A stretch of 16,173 nt of DNA from Candidatus Nanopelagicaceae bacterium (lineage in GTDB: Bacteria > Actinomycetota > Actinomycetes > Nanopelagicales > Nanopelagicaceae). A model generated the notes under the pieces. That model saw only the letters and a list, made by a program, of their open reading frames with translations. It did not search any database and had not been told where the DNA came from. Positions 12,542 through 16,173 of the stretch are shown one piece after another. Position 1 is the first letter of the stretch; each line of letters starts with the position of its first letter. A program made the position numbers and the translations under genes. The stretch covers positions 1-16,173 of the forward strand of contig CANLHC010000008.1 in assembly GCA_947490625.1 (NCBI GenBank). Direction: 5' to 3'.

Positions 12542-12865
12542 ATGAAGGCTCTTCGAACTTCGCTTGCCGCCCTACTAGTCCTCCTATGCGTTGGATGTGC
12601 TTCTTCGTCCAGTGAGTCTTCCAGTCCAAGCTTTGAAGATCAGGTTACGGAAGCTTGTCGACAAGTTCAGCTTGGAGTAGATCAGGAGGGATCGGTCAAC
12701 TCGGTACGTGATTCCCACTTTATGGCCGCGGCGACATTGTTTAGAAATCTCTCGAACCAAAACGCCACCTTCGCAGATTACACCGAAGGGCTCAACGCTT
12801 GGGCTTCAGGTGGCTACTCCAGCAAGCTCTATTCAGTTTTTGACTTCTGCGGAATTCAATACTGA
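12542..12865 (+). CDS. Small lipoprotein
   Basis: The product is 107 residues. The signal peptide MKALRTSLAALLVLLCVGC ends in a slightly unusual lipobox (CVGC, with Cys in the place usually held by Leu). A Ser-rich linker (ASSSSESSSPS) leads to a mostly helical domain of about 75 residues with two cysteines (EACRQV and DFCGIQY) that may pair. No family is recognised. It is the only convincing plus-strand gene in the cargo part and has its own promoter with the tandem 11-bp repeat. It converges on the operon transcribed from 13955. Confidence 0.78.
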   Translation: MKALRTSLAALLVLLCVGCASSSSESSSPSFEDQVTEACRQVQLGVDQEGSVNSVRDSHFMAAATLFRNLSNQNATFADYTEGLNAWASGGYSSKLYSVFDFCGIQY

Positions 12866-12905
12866 CCACCCTGGGTTGTTAACTTTTGCCTTGCCTATAT
12901 CAATA

Positions 12906-12956
12906 CACTCCCACAAAAAATTTCTCCTAATATTTCAACAGGAGTAAATGGGAGTG
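12906..12956. terminator. Nested stem-loop between convergent genes
   Basis: CACTCCCA (12906-12913) pairs with TGGGAGTG (12949-12956). Inside, CTCCT (12924-12928) pairs with AGGAG (12940-12944). A run of A follows the first arm, which would be a T-tract inside the outer loop on the minus strand. It sits between convergent genes, so a termination role in both directions is plausible. Confidence 0.4.
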
Positions 12957-13020
12957 AAGCCTCTTTGAGTTGGGGCGATTTGTTGGGTTGACCTATAGAT
13001 TCACCCTCGGGAGAGAAAAA

Positions 13021-13344
13021 CTAGGGGCGATAGGGAAGACAATTCTCCAAGTGAATTTCGAATCGCTTTAACTTGCCCGTCTCATCTAACTCTCCTTGAT
13101 TTGAAACAATAGTCAAAATCTCTGTTAAAGTCATTGTCTTTACTTCGGAAAGCGATTTGTTTAGTTGATTGTTGAGCCCCTGTTGAAGTTCTAGGCACTT
13201 TTCGTATTCGAGCAATTTAATCGCTTGCTCGGGATCTGTGGAAGCCGTTGAACATCCTGTAAGAAGAAGGAGAGTTGAAAAGACAATCGCTAAAAGCTTC
13301 TTTTCCCTAAATAATTCCCTATTCACCACACTCACCCGTCTCAC
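13021..13344 (-). CDS. Small lipoprotein, third gene of the Excalibur operon
   Basis: The product is up to 107 residues. GTG 13344 follows AAGG at short range; the GTG at 13326 would give a more compact signal peptide. The hydrophobic core KKLLAIVFSTLLLLTGC ends in the lipobox LTGC. The mature part is helical and polar (EQAIKLLEYEKCLELQQGLNNQLNKSLSEV...) with two cysteines (EKCLEL and ENCLPYRP). No family is recognised. It follows the preceding gene by 21 bases and should be cotranscribed. Confidence 0.75.
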   Translation of the reverse strand: MRRVSVVNRELFREKKLLAIVFSTLLLLTGCSTASTDPEQAIKLLEYEKCLELQQGLNNQLNKSLSEVKTMTLTEILTIVSNQGELDETGKLKRFEIHLENCLPYRP

Positions 13345-13365
13345 TTGGCCTTAATTGAAATGGAC

Positions 13366-13698
13366 TTACTTTGCTTTCTTAACCCGCTCTGTCACCGTGA
13401 ACTCTAAGTCGTTATAGCTGCCAATCAAGACTTGATCTGCTACTTGCCAAGTCACCTTAAATCTATCGCCATCATTTCTTCCACCTTTTATGGCCACCCA
13501 CCCTTCAGATTCCCGAGTTGGGATGTAGAAATCTTCAAATATCGCCACCTTGTCCATAAAATCTAAAGTGCCACTTCTAACTCGCTGCTTCATTGCGTCA
13601 TCCATAAATTCAGTAAAATCCAAAATACGACTTCCGCTCAACTGTTTTATGATTCGAATTTGTGGCGGTTTAGGTGTTCTCGGGCTGAACAATCCCAT
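13366..13698 (-). CDS. Hypothetical soluble protein
   Basis: The product is 110 residues from ATG 13698, the second of two adjacent ATG codons and better spaced from AAAGGG. It has no signal peptide or membrane helix. A basic, proline-rich N-terminus (GLFSPRTPKPPQIR) is followed by a helical part (LDFTEFMDDAMKQRVRSGTLDFMDKVAIF) and a beta-rich end (GWVAIKGG...FKVTWQVADQVLIGSYNDLEFTVTERVKK). No family is recognised. It lies between an exported Excalibur protein and a lipoprotein in one operon and would itself be cytoplasmic. Confidence 0.68.
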   Translation of the reverse strand: MGLFSPRTPKPPQIRIIKQLSGSRILDFTEFMDDAMKQRVRSGTLDFMDKVAIFEDFYIPTRESEGWVAIKGGRNDGDRFKVTWQVADQVLIGSYNDLEFTVTERVKKAK

Positions 13699-13709
13699 CA
13701 TCTACCCTT

Positions 13710-13955
13710 TCACTTTTCGCAAGCGATGCCGTCCTTGTCGCGATCTGACTTCTTGTTAGCCTCATAAAGCTTCTTGTCGAATTTAGGGGTCAACTTTGTC
13801 ATCCCCCCAGCATTAACGGCACCAGGGAGGGCAACTCCACCTGGGTACACCTTGTTTAACTCCGTGCAATTCTTGAACACTTTAGTAGCGTGGGCTGAAG
13901 TCAACGGGAAAAGTAATGCCGCGACGACGAGAACTAGTGTCAGTTTGATTCGCAT
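13710..13955 (-). CDS. Secreted Excalibur-domain protein
   Basis: The product is 81 residues. The signal peptide (about 1-23) ends TSAHA. The mature part is a short Excalibur calcium-binding-like domain: FKNCTELNKVYPGGVA near the start and YEANKKSDRDKDGIACEK at the end, with the paired cysteines (Cys30 and Cys79) and the D-x-D-x-D-G motif (DRDKDGIACE) typical of the family. Excalibur domains occur on extracellular proteins of actinobacteria and firmicutes; calcium binding is predicted from the EF-hand-like loop. TAGGCT lies six bases before the ATG, so it is the leaderless first gene of a three-gene operon. Confidence 0.9.
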   Translation of the reverse strand: MRIKLTLVLVVAALLFPLTSAHATKVFKNCTELNKVYPGGVALPGAVNAGGMTKLTPKFDKKLYEANKKSDRDKDGIACEK

Positions 13956-13961
13956 AATGGG

Positions 13962-13967
13962 AGCCTA
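13962..13967 (-). promoter_or_regulatory. -10 box of the Excalibur operon (leaderless)
   Basis: TAGGCT on the minus strand is followed by six bases and ATG 13955. Confidence 0.55.
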
Positions 13968-14049
13968 CTCTTTAGTGGATATTTGTTTCTAGGGAGTAAT
14001 GAATCCCACGCTCAAGAATTAAACAACCTAGGGTTACCAGCAGGGAATT

Positions 14050-14071
14050 CGTGCCATATCCGTGCCATATC
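14050..14071 (+). promoter_or_regulatory. Candidate integrase arm-binding sites, left arm of attP
   Basis: Two perfect direct copies of CGTGCCATATC (14050-14060 and 14061-14071) stand 93 bases before the attR core. They share CGTGCCA, the orientation and the 11-base spacing with the pair beside attL, as expected for integrase or accessory binding on the two arms of attP. Confidence 0.6.
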
Positions 14072-14164
14072 TCTCGGTATTCGGTGGATTGCAAAGGACA
14101 CCAAGAGAGCGTGTGACCTGCCTATTTCTCCGGAAGAGATGGATCCACTTCACGAAGTGATAGA

Positions 14165-14208
14165 ACTTTTAATCCGTGGGTCGACGGTTCGAGCCCGTCT
14201 GGGCCCAC
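14165..14208 (+). repeat. attR core, truncated tRNA-Lys copy
   Basis: These 44 bases are identical to 5093-5136 and contain the 3' half of tRNA-Lys without the 5' half, so this is not a functional tRNA. It marks the right end of the element. An inverted repeat CACTTC/GAAGTG lies just to its left. The rest of 13956-14243 holds no gene apart from the promoter of the right flanking gene. Confidence 0.92.
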
Positions 14209-14231
14209 ACATAATTAATCGATTACTCCGC

Positions 14232-14237
14232 TACCAT
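14232..14237 (+). promoter_or_regulatory. -10 box of the GH16 gene (leaderless)
   Basis: TACCAT is followed by six bases and GTG 14244. It lies 24 bases beyond the attR core, so any -35 or activator site of this host gene falls in or next to att. Confidence 0.5.
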
Positions 14238-14243
14238 CGCCCC

Positions 14244-15467
14244 GTGAAGAAAACACCAGTTTTTCTAGCCGTCACTATTTTCTCAATTTTTCTTACGCTC
14301 TCTCCAACTTCTGCCTCAACAAAAAACATTGAAGGTTCAAGTTGCAAGCAGTCTGGATTGCAACAACTTCAGGATCGGGATCTCTATTCCTGCGTAAAAG
14401 TGAGGAGCAAATTGGTCTGGCAGTTAACTGATGACAACACTTCCTCTTTCGCCCCATATCCAATAAGCGGACCTACGTGGCAAGAACTTGCTGATATTCG
14501 TGACGCTGCAGCAAAGGCGGCAGCAGAGATATTGGCTAAGCAAGCAGCAGAGTTAAGGGCACAACAAGAAGCGGCTGCTAAAGCCGCAGCAGATGCCAAG
14601 GCGGCCAAGGCTGCAGCAGAGATTCCAAAGGTTGCCGGATTAGTTATTGGCAAGCTTTTATGGAGTGATGAGTTTATGGGAGCGCAAGGATCAGCCGTTG
14701 ATTCTAAAAATTGGAGTGCACGAAATTGCCACAGGGTCCCTACGGGGATGGGTGGCGGTGCTTGTTTTGATAGTGAAGTTGTTTACTACGCACCATCGGC
14801 GATAAAACTCGATGGTAGTAATGATGGGGCAGCGGTCATTTCAACAACTCGTATCACTGGTGCATTACCTAGCGATGCTGGGCGCTGTTTGACTGCCTAT
14901 TGTGGCTTTGTCAGTGGCCGCTTTGATACTCATGGCAAATTGGCATTTAAATACGGATTTATCGAGGCTCGGATAAAGATGCCAGAAGGTAGCGGAAACC
15001 ACCCTGCCTTCTGGATGCTTGGTGACAATATAAATCAGGTGGGTTGGCCAAACTCTGGCGAGATGGACATTACCGAGATCCGCGGGAACCAACCTACTAT
15101 CGCAACATCAGCAACTCATTTTTCGACAACACCCACACTCTCCCCAAATACGTGCTGCTGGAATCATAAATACAAGGTTGATGATTTAAATGTTGGTACA
15201 GATTTATTTGCTGGATATCACTTATACGCAATTGCTTGGATGCCTAATTCAATTTCATACTATGTTGACAATCGATTGATCTCTACAACAACTCCATCGA
15301 TGTTAGATGGCACTTGGAGCTTTAACGATAAGTTCTTTTTAATTCTTAACAATGCAGTCAACGCTGGATTCAGTGGGTCATGGCAGAACCTTCAATCGTC
15401 AACAATGAGTATTGACTGGGTTCGCAGCTACCAAGTCAATGGTCATGGAGAAGTCTTCAAGCAATAA
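14244..15467 (+). CDS. Secreted family GH16 glycoside hydrolase
   Basis: The product is 407 residues from GTG 14244. The frame is open back to 13983, but that part crosses attR and reads through tRNA sequence, so it is not taken. The signal peptide is about 1-25 (MKKTPVFLAVTIFSIFLTLS). A short cysteine-paired module (SSCKQSGLQQL...LYSCVK...LVWQL) is followed by an Ala/Lys-rich helical linker (about 90-130), then the GH16 domain (about 137-400). The catalytic motif is GEMDITE, with nucleophile Glu273, Asp275 and acid/base Glu278; AFWMLG and the final DWVRSYQ strand are typical. The family cleaves beta-1,3 or beta-1,3(4) glucans such as laminarin, or related galactans; the substrate here is inferred only. 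It is a host gene. Confidence 0.92.
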   Translation: MKKTPVFLAVTIFSIFLTLSPTSASTKNIEGSSCKQSGLQQLQDRDLYSCVKVRSKLVWQLTDDNTSSFAPYPISGPTWQELADIRDAAAKAAAEILAKQAAELRAQQEAAAKAAADAKAAKAAAEIPKVAGLVIGKLLWSDEFMGAQGSAVDSKNWSARNCHRVPTGMGGGACFDSEVVYYAPSAIKLDGSNDGAAVISTTRITGALPSDAGRCLTAYCGFVSGRFDTHGKLAFKYGFIEARIKMPEGSGNHPAFWMLGDNINQVGWPNSGEMDITEIRGNQPTIATSATHFSTTPTLSPNTCCWNHKYKVDDLNVGTDLFAGYHLYAIAWMPNSISYYVDNRLISTTTPSMLDGTWSFNDKFFLILNNAVNAGFSGSWQNLQSSTMSIDWVRSYQVNGHGEVFKQ

Positions 15468-15470
15468 AAA

Positions 15471-15498
15471 ATCCCGGCTCCCATGTGGGCACCGGGAT
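15471..15498. terminator. Bidirectional terminator between convergent genes
   Basis: ATCCCGG (15471-15477) pairs with CCGGGAT (15492-15498), and inside it CCCA pairs with TGGG. An A run on the left gives a T-tract for the minus-strand gene, and CTTATTT follows on the plus strand. It lies four bases after the GH16 stop and 18 before the stop of the opposing gene. Confidence 0.88.
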
Positions 15499-15515
15499 CT
15501 CTTATTTGAGAGTTA

Positions 15516-16173
15516 TTACTTCTTCTTATAGCCAGTTGGGCACTTTGGATTAACCGCAGTTACCTTCTTTGTTGTTTTACCCTTAACGCATGTAATAGTT
15601 GTCGCCTTAACTGGCGCTGCATAGATATCAAATGTCACAAGATCAACATCTGATTCTTTGTCTGCGTAGCCAGTAATGACTGCCTTAAAGGTTCCATATA
15701 GGCGAACCTTTGGCGCTGGTGCATTTGGGGTTGCAGGCTTTGCCTCGGTTCCCTTTGTATCTGTGTTCTTGATGATGAAGGTAACTTCGCCCAATGCATT
15801 TGTCGTACCCTTCAAATCAGCACCTGATGCTGAATCTGATGCGCCCGCAGTTATCTTTGTGCTTCCGAATAACCAGTTGGCTTTTGAACCACTGTATGGA
15901 GAATTCACTTGCAGCATTACTTCCTTATTTGCAAGAGGCTTAGTTCCATCAGAGGTAACGAGGTACTTAAGCGTCAAAGTAGTTCCTGCTGCGATATATG
16001 TGTAATACGCACGAACCTTTGCTGAGTAATATTGTGCAATATCACCTGTTGTATCAACACTATTTGATGGACCAAATGCTGGAGAGATTAGACGCATCGA
16101 TGGCAAAGCAGCTGGTGCTGTGACAGTAGGTGTTGGAGTTGGTGTAGCTGTTGCTGTTGGGGTCGCAGTAGGT
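15516..16173 (-). CDS. Secreted Ig-like domain protein with KCPxGYKKK tail (5' part missing)
   Basis: The frame remains open to the window edge, so the N-terminus is missing; the TTG at 16106 is internal. The visible part begins with a Pro/Thr linker (PTATPTATATPTPTPT...). It then shows a beta-rich domain (TLTLKYLVTSDGTKPLANKEVMLQV ... TTNALGEVTFIIKNTDTKG) resembling bacterial Ig-like (Big) repeats, where the DG..PLAN..V and TN..GEVTF strands are typical. A short tail follows with two cysteines, ITCVKGKTTKKVTAVNPKCPTGYKKK. I recall similar tails on many secreted proteins of freshwater actinobacteria; the function is unknown. It is probably surface-exposed and structural or adhesive. Confidence 0.75.
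   Translation of the reverse strand, partial: PTATPTATATPTPTPTVTAPAALPSMRLISPAFGPSNSVDTTGDIAQYYSAKVRAYYTYIAAGTTLTLKYLVTSDGTKPLANKEVMLQVNSPYSGSKANWLFGSTKITAGASDSASGADLKGTTNALGEVTFIIKNTDTKGTEAKPATPNAPAPKVRLYGTFKAVITGYADKESDVDLVTFDIYAAPVKATTITCVKGKTTKKVTAVNPKCPTGYKKK

Larger units (their letters stand above)
5093..14208. mobile_element. tRNA-Lys-integrated element with integrase, excisionase and Prim-Pol/RepA replication module
   Basis: The element is bounded by the 44-bp direct repeats and would excise as a 9,072-bp circle. Inside are an integrase next to attL, an excisionase-like HTH protein, a Prim-Pol domain protein and a RepA-like AAA ATPase, plus about a dozen very small cargo genes that are mostly lipoproteins and two-helix membrane proteins. 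Prim-Pol replicases are known in some actinobacterial integrative and conjugative elements (AICEs), in plasmids and in phage satellites. No relaxase, FtsK/TraB-like translocase, terminase, capsid or tail gene can be read, so transfer would need a helper or an unrecognised mechanism. Confidence 0.9.

Noticed and set aside
14165..14208. Second tRNA-Lys gene
   Set aside because: Only the 3' half is present, with no D-arm or 5' acceptor strand. It is the attR copy.
5093..14208. CRISPR array or toxin-antitoxin pair inside the element
   Set aside because: No spaced repeat series was found, and none of the small gene pairs shows a recognisable toxin or antitoxin fold. The paired 11-bp repeats have only two copies each.
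13983..14243. N-terminal extension of the GH16 frame back to an ATG at 13983
   Set aside because: The extension crosses attR and translates the tRNA-Lys fragment. A signal peptide begins at GTG 14244, with a TANNNT box six bases before it.

Overview
The window looks like chromosomal DNA of a moderate-to-low-GC actinobacterium. Support comes from a DUF5302-like small protein, a long Sua5-type TsaC, GT4 and WecA-like envelope enzymes, and repeated leaderless promoters (TANNNT, six bases, then ATG or GTG). A secreted protein ending in a Lys-rich KCPxGYKKK tail reminds me of streamlined freshwater actinobacteria of the acI / Nanopelagicales type. That lineage guess is from memory and is not proven by the window.

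Left flank (1-5135), host genes. In order: the 3' end of a WecA/TagO-type phosphoglycosyltransferase, a DUF5302-like small protein, three minus-strand tRNAs (Glu, Asp, Phe), a SIMPL-domain / DUF2157 membrane protein pair, a GT4 glycosyltransferase, a divergent L-threonylcarbamoyladenylate synthase, and an intact tRNA-Lys(TTT).

Centre (5093-14208), an integrated mobile element. The last 44 bases of the tRNA-Lys region (5093-5136) recur exactly at 14165-14208, which defines attL and attR and predicts a 9,072-bp circle. The left part is a replication and recombination module read on the minus strand in the order excisionase, Prim-Pol primase-polymerase, RepA-like AAA ATPase, tyrosine integrase. 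Paired 11-bp repeats (CGTGCCA...) flank the core on both sides, as expected for integrase arm sites. The rest is cargo of very small genes. One operon encodes a lipoprotein, a two-helix membrane protein, a two-helix potassium channel with a TVGYGD filter, and another two-helix protein. There is also a second lipoprotein, an operon of three tiny membrane proteins, a third lipoprotein on the plus strand, and an operon with an Excalibur-domain secreted protein, an unknown protein and a fourth lipoprotein. I see no capsid, terminase, relaxase or FtsK/TraB translocase. It could be a minimal AICE-like element, a phage satellite or an integrated plasmid.

Right flank (14209-16173), host genes. A secreted family GH16 glycoside hydrolase starts 36 bp beyond attR. 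It converges across a bidirectional terminator on a secreted Ig-like repeat protein cut by the window edge.

The most notable points are the complete tRNA-Lys element with its att and arm sites, the potassium channel inside an envelope-directed cargo operon, the strict TANNNT-N6-start rule at seven gene starts, tandem operator-like repeats at two of those promoters, a 95-bp duplicated region upstream of two lipoprotein genes, and a densely folded intergenic segment (12289-12488) that could be an origin.
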